The notes under the pieces are model-generated. The model was given only the letters and a program-made list of their open reading frames with translations, was not told where the DNA came from and searched no databases. From VRUE01 sp963712595 (GTDB lineage: Bacteria > Actinomycetota > Thermoleophilia > Solirubrobacterales > 70-9), in contig CAVQIM010000001.1 in NCBI GenBank assembly GCA_963712595.1, positions 1,094,644 through 1,158,643 of the forward strand: a DNA stretch of 64,000 nt. The letters run 5' to 3'. Shown here in pieces: positions 50,121 through 58,173 of the stretch. The number at the start of each line of letters is the position of its first letter. The first letter of the stretch is position 1. Position numbers and translations under genes: made by a program.

Positions 50121-51170
50121 TCAGAACAGCGGCTCCTGTTGGGGAGGGACGGCAGTCCCCTCATCTGACAAGTCGCCGCCGGAGGGGCGGCGACTTTGAG
50201 TATCCGCCAGCTGAGGGGACTGCCGTCCCTCCTTCGTACGCTGCCTGGCTCTCCCCCACCCTCGAACCGCTCGGGTGGTTTGCTGGCGTTGCTCGGAGCG
50301 CATGTAGGCACGACCGCTGGAGTAGAGCTTCTCGTAGCGAGGCAGGAGGTCCGGGCGTTTGGCCTCTAGCCAGGCGAAGAAGACGTCACGGACCTCGTCT
50401 CGGAGATGGAGGGCGACGCCCCCGAGGAAGCTTGCGCCAGCTTCTTTGGCGCGGTCGATGATCGGCTGGACCTGGTCGGGGCTGTCGTTGATGCCGGGCA
50501 TCAGCGGGGCGATCAGGACGCCGGAGTCGATTCCCCTGCTGCGCAGCTCTGCCACCGCGTCGAGGCGGGCTGAGGGGCTGGGGGTGTGCGGCTCGGTGGC
50601 GCGCCAGGCGTTCTCGTCGAGGGTGGGAACGGAGAGGTTGACCGAGACCGGGAGGTGCTCGGCCATCCGCTCGAAGAGCTCGATGTCTCGCATTACGAGC
50701 GGCGACTTGGTCAGCACTGAGACCGGCGTCTCCGCCTGCTCCAGGGCCGCCAGGATCTCCGGCATCATCCGGTAGCGGCTCTCAACCCACTGATACGGGT
50801 CGGTGTTCGTCCCCAGCGCCACCAGCTCCCGTTTCCAGCTCGGCCGCGCCAGCTCGGCCCGCAGCCGCTCCGGCACGTTCACCTTCACCACGATCTCCCG
50901 CTCGAAGTCCCGCCCGGCGTTCATGTCGAGATAGGTGTGCGTGCGGCGGGCGAAGCAGAACACGCAAGCATGTGTGCAACCTCGATACGGGTTGATCGTC
51001 CAGCCGAATCCGTAGCGCCCACCCGGCACGCGGTTCAGCGCCGACCGCGCTCGCACCTCGTGGAAGTTGATCCCCATCGCCTCCGGGGCATCGAAGGTCC
51101 GAACCACCGTCCCGTCGCCGACGCCCGGCAGGCGCAGGTCGTTCTCGACTCGCTGCTCGTCCCAGCGCAT
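50121..51170 (-). CDS. Radical SAM protein of the Rv2578c/SPL-like family
   Basis: A 349-residue protein. The cluster motif CTHACVFC is at about 65-72, followed by SPL_Rad_SAM-like strands (ELVALGTNTDPYQWVESRYR, PVSVLTKSPLVMRDIELF, VSVNLSVPTLDENAWRATEP). Family members are called Rv2578c radical SAM proteins; the reaction is unknown and the similarity to spore photoproduct lyase is distant. The conserved fold ends near residue 305 (SSGRAYMRSEQ). The last 40 residues are Arg-rich and are encoded by a 90-bp nested palindrome, so the real protein may be shorter. Converges on the DNA ligase gene. Confidence 0.82.
   Translation of the reverse strand: MRWDEQRVENDLRLPGVGDGTVVRTFDAPEAMGINFHEVRARSALNRVPGGRYGFGWTINPYRGCTHACVFCFARRTHTYLDMNAGRDFEREIVVKVNVPERLRAELARPSWKRELVALGTNTDPYQWVESRYRMMPEILAALEQAETPVSVLTKSPLVMRDIELFERMAEHLPVSVNLSVPTLDENAWRATEPHTPSPSARLDAVAELRSRGIDSGVLIAPLMPGINDSPDQVQPIIDRAKEAGASFLGGVALHLRDEVRDVFFAWLEAKRPDLLPRYEKLYSSGRAYMRSEQRQQTTRAVRGWGRARQRTKEGRQSPQLADTQSRRPSGGDLSDEGTAVPPQQEPLF
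50143..50232. repeat. 90-bp nested double palindrome at the 3' end of the radical SAM gene
   Basis: Outer arms of 21 bp (50143-50163 / 50212-50232) are exactly complementary. Within, 11-bp arms (50170-50180 / 50186-50196) form a second stem with loop GGAGG. It lies just inside the stop of the minus-strand radical SAM gene and 30 bp past the stop of the DNA ligase gene, in an arrangement like the element at 28962-29056 although the sequences differ. Confidence 0.85.
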
Positions 51171-51206
51171 CGAACATATGTTCGCATAGATCGCGGTCGG
51201 GGTCAG

Positions 51207-51526
51207 TCAGACCAACATGACGTCTAGGCCCGGGAAGGACCTGAAGTCTCTATTACGCGTAAGGAGAGGCAAGTCAAAGGCCATCGCCGTCGCGGCGATC
51301 AGCGCATCGGCAAATTCGGGCTTTGCGCCCCTCTCTCGGCGAGCTTCCACCATCAGCTGGCCGAAACGCGGCGCGAGCTGTCATCCACCGACAACGCCTC
51401 GAGATTGTGGCGCCCAATCGAGTCCCGCAAACGGAGAGGGCGGTCCCTATCGCTCGCGGCAAGCACACCATGGTGCAGCTCACAGAGCGCTACCACCGAT
51501 ATCGCACTCGTGTGCTTGCTCTGCGC
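51207..51526 (-). pseudogene. vapC: vapC toxin remnant, N-terminally deleted and frameshifted
   Basis: Read from 51526 the frame gives AQSKHTSAISVVALCELHHG then VLAASDRDR...NLEALSVDD, the middle of a PIN-domain VapC toxin. After GACAGCTC (between 51374 and 51375) the frame is lost. In the next frame APRFGQLMVEARRER, then FADALIAATAMAFDLPLLTRN and DFRSFPGLDVMLV restore the C-terminal half. A single missing base there would reconnect them. The usual N-terminal opening with its first catalytic Asp (about 25-30 residues) is absent and an in-frame TGA immediately precedes the remnant. So no active RNase is expected. Confidence 0.8.
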
Positions 51527-51725
51527 TCATGATTCCTCTCAGGCCCTCCTGGATCTCCCCAAAAGGGACGAAGGTCCGGGGTCCGACCTTCTCGCGCTGA
51601 AGTGGCACGAGTTCCGCAACCGGATGGCCGTGCACCGTAATCCGCAACCGCTCGCCTTCCTCAACTCGCCGCAGAAGCTCTGCTGTTCGGTTCCTCAAGG
51701 CGCGTTGGGGGACGTCTGTAGCCAT
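51480..51725 (-). CDS. Phd/YefM family antitoxin, truncated-fused C-terminus
   Basis: A protein of about 81 residues. The antitoxin core ATDVPQRALRNRTAELLRRV then EEGERLRITVHGHPVAELVPL is the Phd DNA-binding fold. Normally another 15-20 residues that wrap the toxin follow; here, after EIQEGLRGI, the frame runs out of frame into the remains of vapC (MSAEQAHECDIGGSAL). This indicates a deletion that joined the antitoxin 3' end to the interior of the toxin gene. Repressor function may survive. ATG at 51725 chosen over an upstream start. Confidence 0.75.
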   Translation of the reverse strand: MATDVPQRALRNRTAELLRRVEEGERLRITVHGHPVAELVPLQREKVGPRTFVPFGEIQEGLRGIMSAEQAHECDIGGSAL

Positions 51726-51798
51726 AGGGCTACAAACGTAGATCTCGACTGCTGCCTCCATGCCCCTGCTAAGGGATGGGGCGCATGGTCTCTCCCCC

Positions 51799-52263
51799 TC
51801 AGCCTGGGAGCTCGCCGCGAATCACGTAGCGCAGGACGTTGACAACCTGCTCGGCTGTGCGCGCGGTGGCCTGCGCAGCGCGGTCGACCTCCTTGAGGGC
51901 GTGGTCGAGCTCGGGATCGTGCAGGGTGACGATCGGCTTGCCGAGGGCGGCCGCGAAGCCGGCGTCGAAGGCTGCGTTCCACTGGCGGTATTTGTCGCCG
52001 AAGCGGACGACGACGACGTCGGCGGCGCGGATCAGGGTCTGGGTCCGGATCGCGTTGACGCCGGCGCCCATGTGATCGCGCCAAAACGGCGTGCCCTCCT
52101 CCCCCAGCGTCCCCGTCCCCGCGTCGTCGGAGGCAGCATGGTCGGTGACCGGCGCCGAGAGCTCAACCGGCAGCCCCGCCTCGCGCACCCCCGCCTCGAT
52201 CCGCTCACGCCAGTCCGAGTGAATCTCACCGGAGAGATAGACCTGCCACGTCCGCTCAACCAT
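51799..52263 (-). CDS. YtoQ family protein
   Basis: A 154-residue protein beginning MVERTWQVYLSGEIHSDWRE. It matches the YtoQ family opening WxVYLSGEIHSDWR and the later ADVVVVRFGDKYRQWNAAFDAG, which resembles a nucleoside 2-deoxyribosyltransferase-like fold. Function is unknown; nucleotide metabolism is suggested by fold and by the neighbouring dCTP deaminase, but a strong hairpin separates the two. A TTG three codons earlier is an alternative start. Confidence 0.85.
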   Translation of the reverse strand: MVERTWQVYLSGEIHSDWRERIEAGVREAGLPVELSAPVTDHAASDDAGTGTLGEEGTPFWRDHMGAGVNAIRTQTLIRAADVVVVRFGDKYRQWNAAFDAGFAAALGKPIVTLHDPELDHALKEVDRAAQATARTAEQVVNVLRYVIRGELPG

Positions 52264-52294
52264 CTCCCTCAATCGTAGACAGCGCTGGGGAGTA

Positions 52295-52374
52295 GGAGGG
52301 GGCGGGTGACCCTTCCCAAAACACTCAAGCGAGGCTCCTGCCGAGCGTTTTGGGAAGGGTCACCCGCCCCCTCC
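52295..52374. terminator. 28-bp perfect inverted repeat at the dCTP deaminase stop
   Basis: Arms 52295-52322 and 52347-52374 are perfectly complementary over 28 bp with a 24-base loop. The right arm contains the deaminase stop codon (52360-52362) and encodes its Gly5 tail. It follows the end of the 54-64 kb secreted-protein run and precedes the YtoQ gene. The arms include AAAAC/GTTTT, so it probably terminates the long minus-strand transcript. Confidence 0.75.
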
Positions 52375-53550
52375 CCCCACCACCACCTGCTCCTCGAAGT
52401 GCTTGCTCAGCATCGTCACCTGGCCCTGGTAGTTGGATCCCAGGTCCTGGCCATAGAGGCGCTCGGCCGGGGCGCTGGTGCGCTCGAGCGCGAGCTTGCA
52501 GACGGGCTGGCGGTGCTCGACCATGAAGGAGACGTCGCGGGCGCGCACCTCCAGGGCAGCGCGGCTGCCGTGGCGGTCGCCGGCCGGGTCGTAGCCGAAG
52601 CCGGGATCGAAGAAGCCGGCGTAGTGGGTGCGCAGCTCGCCGGCGGTCGGGTCGTAGGCCATCATCTCGGCGGCGATCTGGGGCGGGATACAGACCCCCT
52701 CGGCCGAGAGCAGCAGGTAGAAGATCTCCGGCTCGAGCACGATCTTGCTGCCGGCCTCTGGGAAGACCGGGTCCCAGTAGTCGGTCCAGCGGTAGGCGCG
52801 GATGCGGGAGAGATCGATCGGAAGGCTGTTCTTCTTCGCCCGGTAGCCGACGATGCGGTCGGCCGGGCCGGAGAGGTCGACGCTGAGGAAGAGGCCCTCG
52901 GCAAGCGCCAGCTCGGACTCGCGCAGGGCGTGGGAGTCGAGATAGAGCAGCGGGAACTCGGCCTGCAGGCGGCGGATCTCCCCGTCGCTCAGCCGCACCT
53001 CGCCACGCGCCAGGCGCAGCTGGTTGAGCGAGAGGCCGGTCTTGACCTGGATCGCAAAGGAGCGCGGAACCACCTCGAGGTAGAGCCGGCCGCGGTAGCC
53101 GGGCCGGATCTCGTCGAAGCGGTGATGGCGGTCGGTGAGGACGCGGGTGAAGACATCGAGGCGGCCGGTCGAGCTCTTCGGGTTGGCCTTGGCCCGCACG
53201 TCCTCGGGCAGCGCCAGCTCCTCGATCAGCGGCACCAGGTAGGGGCGGTCGCGCTCGAGCACGGCGCCGTCGCGAAGGTCGACCCGCTGGAAGGCGAGGC
53301 CCTCGATCTTCTCCTCGACGGTCGAGTCGACGTCTGGGAGGAAGGAGCAGCGCAGCGCCCAGGCGTAGTCGCCGAGGCGCAGGTCGATGCTGGCCGGCTG
53401 GATCGCCTCGGGCCGGATCCGGTAATCGCCGGAGCTGACCCACTCGGCCTCGATCGCTCGGCTCAGCGCCTGCGAGGGCAGCACGCCGTCGGCGGCAACC
53501 GCCGCCCCCTCGTCAATCGCGCCCGCTGCCGCTGCCGCTGCGTCGCTCAT
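52360..53550 (-). CDS. dcd: dCTP deaminase, long two-module form
   Basis: A 396-residue protein of the bacterial 2'-deoxycytidine 5'-triphosphate deaminase family with two dUTPase-like modules, twice the usual 190 residues. The N-terminal module has PASIDLRLGDYAW and KANPKSSTGRLDVF. The C-terminal module begins near 200 and ends AEMMAYDPTAGELRTHYAGFFDPGFGYDPAG. It should deaminate dCTP to dUTP for thymidylate synthesis. The ATG overlaps the TetR stop (ATGA). Its C-terminal Gly tail comes from the hairpin. Its place at the end of a secreted-protein operon is unusual. Confidence 0.88.
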   Translation of the reverse strand: MSDAAAAAAGAIDEGAAVAADGVLPSQALSRAIEAEWVSSGDYRIRPEAIQPASIDLRLGDYAWALRCSFLPDVDSTVEEKIEGLAFQRVDLRDGAVLERDRPYLVPLIEELALPEDVRAKANPKSSTGRLDVFTRVLTDRHHRFDEIRPGYRGRLYLEVVPRSFAIQVKTGLSLNQLRLARGEVRLSDGEIRRLQAEFPLLYLDSHALRESELALAEGLFLSVDLSGPADRIVGYRAKKNSLPIDLSRIRAYRWTDYWDPVFPEAGSKIVLEPEIFYLLLSAEGVCIPPQIAAEMMAYDPTAGELRTHYAGFFDPGFGYDPAGDRHGSRAALEVRARDVSFMVEHRQPVCKLALERTSAPAERLYGQDLGSNYQGQVTMLSKHFEEQVVVGGGGG

Positions 53551-54185
53551 CGCTCCGAGATTATGCGTCGGGCGTCAGCCGCGCCCAGATAAGGCGTCAG
53601 CGCAAACTCCGCAACGTCCGGCAGGAACTCGGCAAGCCGCTCGGTCTCCCCGGCGAGGACGCGGCTGGAGAGCAGCGAGGCGATGCCGCCGACCACGGCC
53701 TCGTCGCTCGCCTCGGGAACGGGGGTGCCGTCGGCCGGAGCAGGCGCCCCATCGCGGAGGTAGGGAACGAAGCTCTGCAGCGCCCCCTGGTAGAGGTCGT
53801 AGACGCCCTTGCCGGCGCGCAGCCCCTCGACCAGGACGAGCCGCGTCAGCGCCGGCTCGGCGGCGAGGAAGTCGAGCAGCGAGGCAAGCGCGGTGAGGAC
53901 CCTCGCCGACCACTCGCCGCCCTCCTCGCACTCCGCGAGCACCTGCACCCGCACCCTCTCCACCGCGTCGTCATAGGCAGCGAGGAAGCAGGCGTCCTTG
54001 CTCTCGAACTGCTTGTAGAAGTCGCTCTTGGAGACACCGGCAAGCTTGCCGATGGCCGAAACGGTCGTCTCGTCGTAACCGCGCTCGTCGAGGCACTCGA
54101 TCAGCGCGGCAAAAAGCCGCTCGCGCTGATTCTGCGCAACGAACTCGCGGGAAAGGCCGTGGCGGCCGCGGGGAAGGCGTTCCAC
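53547..54185 (-). CDS. TetR family transcriptional regulator
   Basis: A 212-residue regulator. The HTH is RERLFAALIECLDERGYDETTVSAIGKLAGVSKSDFYKQFESKDACFLAAYDDAVERV (about 20-75), with the classical KSDFYKQF/KDACF turn. The C-terminal ligand domain is all-helical. GTG start at 54185 sharing one base with the stop of the upstream NHL-type gene; stop overlaps the dcd ATG. It probably regulates this operon (inference from coupling). Confidence 0.9.
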   Translation of the reverse strand: MERLPRGRHGLSREFVAQNQRERLFAALIECLDERGYDETTVSAIGKLAGVSKSDFYKQFESKDACFLAAYDDAVERVRVQVLAECEEGGEWSARVLTALASLLDFLAAEPALTRLVLVEGLRAGKGVYDLYQGALQSFVPYLRDGAPAPADGTPVPEASDEAVVGGIASLLSSRVLAGETERLAEFLPDVAEFALTPYLGAADARRIISER

Positions 54186-55357
54186 TAGGGGTTGGAGTGT
54201 GCCAGCCCAACCCGTTGCCGCGCCCGGCGGTGCCTCTTGTGTCGGTGTACCCGGCGGCGCTGGGGAGCGCGCGCCACCGGGCCGGCGATCGCCGGCCCCG
54301 CAACCGATGCCCCTCCCGGCTGGGCCCCACCGGCCTCCGCAGGCGGCGGCGCTACCGCGGGCGACCCCTCCGGCTCCCCCCCAAAAGCCCCACCGCCCCC
54401 ACCTTCCACATAACCCCCCCAGGCAAAGACGTTTGACTCTTCTGAGTTGCCCGAGCTGACGAACAGCCTCCCCGTTTCGGGATCGACGACGAGCCCCGAG
54501 GGCCCGCCGTCGATCACCTTCTCTTTGAGCTGGGAGAGGAAGGCGCCTTCGGCGTCGAACTCGTCGATCGCGCCTTCGGGGCGCTCATAGCCGGGTTGGA
54601 GGTTGTCGAGGACCAAGAGGTGCCCGTTGGTGGGATCGATCCCGATCGCTGTGTCGACAAGCGAGACGAAGCGTTTTTGCGGTGTTTTGGAGCCGTCGAT
54701 CGTCTGTTTTGGGTTCAGCGGATCGGTTTCTGGCTCGAAGACCTTGATCGTGTTGGTCCCCGCGTCGGGGACGTAGAGCGCTTTGCCGAAAACCGCCAGC
54801 CCGTAGGCGTCTTTGAGGTTGCCCACGCCTACTTCTTGCAGCAGGGCCCCGGCGGGGCTATAGACGTTTACCTGGGTTCGGTCGTTGACGTAGACCTTGC
54901 CCGCGGCGTCTACCGCGACCCCGGTCGAAGAGGAGACGTCGAAGGTCTGGGCGCTCGGTTTGAGCCTGATCACGCTTTGGTGCCAGACGTTGGCGTAGAG
55001 GGTGCCGCCGGGACCGGTGGCGATCTGACAGGCGGCTTCGGGTGGGCTCGTCCCCAAGGAGAGGACCGAGCTCAGCTTGAACGGCTTGGAGGCGCTGAAC
55101 CCCCCTCCTTCTGGGGCGTAGGTCTCGATCATCGCGTGGTAGTAGTCGGAGACGAGGAGGCTTTGCCCTGAGAAGGCCAATCCGCAGGCGCCTTCGATCT
55201 GTTCGCCGGGGATCAGCTCTTCGGAGGGTTTTTGGGGCTTGATCAGCTTGATCGCTTCTTTGGTGATCAGCGTTCTTTGTGCCTGGGCGCTAGAGGCTCC
55301 CAGGCAAAGGCAAAGCGCTAGGGCAAGCAAAAGGCCAGGGATCGATCTCTTCCTCAT
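54185..55357 (-). CDS. Secreted NHL-repeat beta-propeller protein with basic tail
   Basis: A 390-residue protein with a signal peptide (MRKRSIPGLLLALALCLCLGASSAQA). Residues about 45-320 form repeated propeller blades: TGVAVDAAGKVYVNDRTQVN, YGLAVFGKALYVPDAGTNTI, IGIDPTNGHLLVLDN, SGLVVDPETGRLFVSS. The last 70 residues are Pro/Gly-rich then strongly basic (RRRVHRHKRHRRARQR), as if to bind a polyanionic wall or stay at the surface. Start overlaps the stop of the upstream giant protein gene (ATGA). Confidence 0.8.
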   Translation of the reverse strand: MRKRSIPGLLLALALCLCLGASSAQAQRTLITKEAIKLIKPQKPSEELIPGEQIEGACGLAFSGQSLLVSDYYHAMIETYAPEGGGFSASKPFKLSSVLSLGTSPPEAACQIATGPGGTLYANVWHQSVIRLKPSAQTFDVSSSTGVAVDAAGKVYVNDRTQVNVYSPAGALLQEVGVGNLKDAYGLAVFGKALYVPDAGTNTIKVFEPETDPLNPKQTIDGSKTPQKRFVSLVDTAIGIDPTNGHLLVLDNLQPGYERPEGAIDEFDAEGAFLSQLKEKVIDGGPSGLVVDPETGRLFVSSGNSEESNVFAWGGYVEGGGGGAFGGEPEGSPAVAPPPAEAGGAQPGGASVAGPAIAGPVARAPQRRRVHRHKRHRRARQRVGLAHSNP

Positions 55358-58173
55358 CTATGACCCCCGCCTTTCTTGTGCTTTGCCTTCTTGCACTTGA
55401 CCGCGATCTCGGGATGGGTGACCGAGCCCCTGTTGGCGTGTCCCATGAAGCGCGAGTTGGCCAGTTGGCGCTCGGCGCAGAGCTCTTTGGCCGAGACGAC
55501 TAGGAGGCCGTGCTTGCCGGCTCCCAAGCTCAGTTCGAATTTGCTCACCGGGGCGTCGGGGAGGCTGGGGAAGGTTCCCCTGAGGCCTCCCTTGACCGAG
55601 TCGATCGTCCCCGCCAGGTCGACCTCGATCCCGTGGCCCCTGAGCACGAAGACGAGGTCGGGCAGGGTGTGATCGGAGGAGCGCAGGATCGCCTCTCCCG
55701 ACATCGGCTCTTCGAGCAGCGGCGTATAGGCCTTGACCTGGCCGTAGACCGATCCCGGGGGGCAGTTGTGGTTGGCGAACTGGGGCCTTGTGCAGATCTG
55801 TTGGATGTGGCCCTGCTCCAAGAAGAGCGATCTGGGCAGCGCCACCGAGGCGCTTTTGATGTTGGCGTCTCCCGGTCTCGGTCTGACCACGACTCTCAAG
55901 GCGGGGTGCTTGCTGCGCCTGGTGCCGCCCTTTAGCGCCAGGGAGACCTTGGGCTTGAAGCCCAAGGCTCCGCAGTTGAAGGCTTGGAAGGGAGCGGTTG
56001 CGGTGGCGAGGGTGTCATCGGCTTGGTTGCCGAATAGCTCCCCGGCGCCGTTTAGGGCAGAGGAGATCGCCGAGGGCTCACAAGAGGTCGGGTTGATCGT
56101 GAACTGGGGCTTATCGATATAGGCCCTGATGTCTCTGAGGTGAATCGGGATGCCGTCGATGATGTGGGGGATCGGGTCGGTCCCGGTCGCATCGATCGAG
56201 GCTTGGGTGGTTTCGGGATCGATCCTGATCGCCGAGCGGACGATCACCACTCCCAAGTCGAAGGGGCCGACCAAGGCGGAGTCGATCGCCACCACCGAGA
56301 AGGAGGAGCCCCGATATGGCCCGGCGAGGTAGAGGCCTCCGGGGGCATAGGAGAGCACCGAGCCAAGGCCATAGCCCGAGTAGGTGCGCCCGATCAAAGA
56401 AGAGGCGGGGCAGGAGGGGTTGTCTCTCTCTTCGACCCCGGATCTGTGAGCAGCTGCCTCGATCGCTGCCTCAGGGCAATAGGGGACCCCGGCGACCTTG
56501 CCCAACAGGCCCGGTGGGAAGGTCGCCGAGTAGGAGGTGATCTCCTGCTCTACGTCTGTCCTTGTGAGGTGCAGGTAGAAGGGGGTGTAGGCGCCGCCTT
56601 GGGAGTTGAGCGTCCCTCCCTTTGCCTTGGGGGTAAAGGGAGCGAGGCCAGAGGGGCACGGCCCCCCTCCTACCCCGGCGGTGATCTGGGCCGGCAGCGA
56701 TGCGTGCTTGATCAGGTTGGGGTCCCGCCAGGCGATCAGGTCGGCCTCGGTCGACACCCCCCCGCAAAAGCCAGGGGTGGCCAGGGGGCTTCTCTGGCCT
56801 TCGCGGAAGTGGATGCGAAGTTGGGAGTAGGGGATCTGGGGCAGGCGATCGAAGCTTGCGGTCAGCCTCCCCGTGGTTTGGTCTGCGGCCAGCTCTCCTG
56901 CGACCTTGACCAAGATGCCTCGATCTATCGACTTGGCGATCAAGTAGATCGAGATCAGCGAGCCGAAGGGGTTCTCATAGGGCGCTGCGAGGAAGATCGC
57001 CCCCTCGATTCGTTTGTCGATGATCGGGCTGATCACGGTGAAGTCGCCGATCTTCGATTCGTTGGGGCAACCCGCTCCCGCGGGGGACAGCGGCGTCTCG
57101 GCTTCGTATTGGGCTGTGGTGCAAACGCCCAGCCCCGCTCCCACCGAGGGGTTGATCGTCACCCCCTCTGGCAAGTTGACGACCGCTTTTCTGATCGGCG
57201 AGGGGGCGCGCAGATCGGGTTTCAATACCCCGGCGGTATCGACGTCGATGTCGAAGGAGTAGCCCGAGGGAGAAGAGGCGCGGGGGTCGGAGAGCTGGGC
57301 GATCGCTTTTGGTTCGAAAGACAAAGTGGAGCAGCCTTCCAGGGCTTTGGAGGAGAGCGAGCGCGAGATCGCTCCCGCTTCTTGCCAAGAGGTCGCAGTC
57401 GCCTTGAAGGCAAGCGGGGAATCGCAGAAGGTGGGCAGGGTGAGGTAGGCGGTGGGGGTGTTTTGGACCGGTCTTCCCACCGAGCATTTGGACCAGCCGA
57501 AGGAGGGTTCGGTCGCGTTTAGGCAGTTGCCCCGTTGGGAGTCGTGAAAGGCGGCGAAGGGGTTGCCCCAGATCGAGAGCGACAGTCCCGATACGTCGAT
57601 CGCCTGGGAGACGTTTTTGCTCTTCAAGGTGATCCCGTATTCCCCGCCTGCCTGGCGGATCTCGGGGATGAAGATGATCGGGGCGCCGTAGGGGTTGGCG
57701 CCGATCTCCGAGGGAACCCCCGGCGGCGGGTCGAGGTTAAAGAGGCCAAAGGTCCTCGTCTCCCCCCCGGCGAAGGATGATTTGACCGTCAGTGTCCCTA
57801 CCTGGCTTCGGTCTTGGCAGCTCTCCCCGGATTTGCTTTCTTCGAAGGGCGAGAAGCGCGGTTTGTGAAAGGCGGCCTGGGTGCAGGTCGGCACCGCGGT
57901 GGGGTTTTCGATCAAGCCCCCTGGCAGCTCCAAGGAGAGGTCCTTGAGGTCTCCCTGGGTAAATGGCGCTCCCGCCGCTTTGCTTGCTTCCAAGCCGACG
58001 CTCAAGCGAAGCGATGCGGGATGGGCTCCGGCCTGGGTTGCCGGTTCGCCAGCTTCTGAGATCAAGGGCTTTGCCTCGAAGCCTTCTGTTCCTGGGAGGA
58101 AGGAGAAGGCCTGGGCCTGAACTGGCGCCAGGAGGGCAAAGGCAAAGAAGACCGCGATCAACCGGGCCCTCAT
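55354..58173 (-). CDS. Large secreted repeat protein, paralogue of the 60.5-64 kb gene
   Basis: A 939-residue protein with signal peptide (MRARLIAVFFAFALLAPVQA). The mature protein is a string of beta-rich repeats, each built around a C-P-x-x-S-x-I/V-G motif (SCQDRSQVG, GCPNESKIG, SCPASSLIG, NCPPGSVYG), followed by a hydrophobic strand, then GGLYLAGPYRG or AIFLAAPYEN-type and LPDLVFVLRG-type segments. The tail is basic (CKKAKHKKGGGHR). It is clearly homologous along its length to the upstream frameshifted gene (PATQAGAHP, GVPYCPEAAIEAA, FTINPTSCEPSAI). No known enzyme motif. Surface structural or adhesive role is possible. Start ATG in ATGA overlap. Confidence 0.8.
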   Translation of the reverse strand: MRARLIAVFFAFALLAPVQAQAFSFLPGTEGFEAKPLISEAGEPATQAGAHPASLRLSVGLEASKAAGAPFTQGDLKDLSLELPGGLIENPTAVPTCTQAAFHKPRFSPFEESKSGESCQDRSQVGTLTVKSSFAGGETRTFGLFNLDPPPGVPSEIGANPYGAPIIFIPEIRQAGGEYGITLKSKNVSQAIDVSGLSLSIWGNPFAAFHDSQRGNCLNATEPSFGWSKCSVGRPVQNTPTAYLTLPTFCDSPLAFKATATSWQEAGAISRSLSSKALEGCSTLSFEPKAIAQLSDPRASSPSGYSFDIDVDTAGVLKPDLRAPSPIRKAVVNLPEGVTINPSVGAGLGVCTTAQYEAETPLSPAGAGCPNESKIGDFTVISPIIDKRIEGAIFLAAPYENPFGSLISIYLIAKSIDRGILVKVAGELAADQTTGRLTASFDRLPQIPYSQLRIHFREGQRSPLATPGFCGGVSTEADLIAWRDPNLIKHASLPAQITAGVGGGPCPSGLAPFTPKAKGGTLNSQGGAYTPFYLHLTRTDVEQEITSYSATFPPGLLGKVAGVPYCPEAAIEAAAHRSGVEERDNPSCPASSLIGRTYSGYGLGSVLSYAPGGLYLAGPYRGSSFSVVAIDSALVGPFDLGVVIVRSAIRIDPETTQASIDATGTDPIPHIIDGIPIHLRDIRAYIDKPQFTINPTSCEPSAISSALNGAGELFGNQADDTLATATAPFQAFNCGALGFKPKVSLALKGGTRRSKHPALRVVVRPRPGDANIKSASVALPRSLFLEQGHIQQICTRPQFANHNCPPGSVYGQVKAYTPLLEEPMSGEAILRSSDHTLPDLVFVLRGHGIEVDLAGTIDSVKGGLRGTFPSLPDAPVSKFELSLGAGKHGLLVVSAKELCAERQLANSRFMGHANRGSVTHPEIAVKCKKAKHKKGGGHR

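Noticed and set aside
51217..51842. Plus-strand frames opposite the phd-vapC remnant
   Set aside because: They carry no domain, whereas the minus strand has clear Phd and PIN-domain segments.
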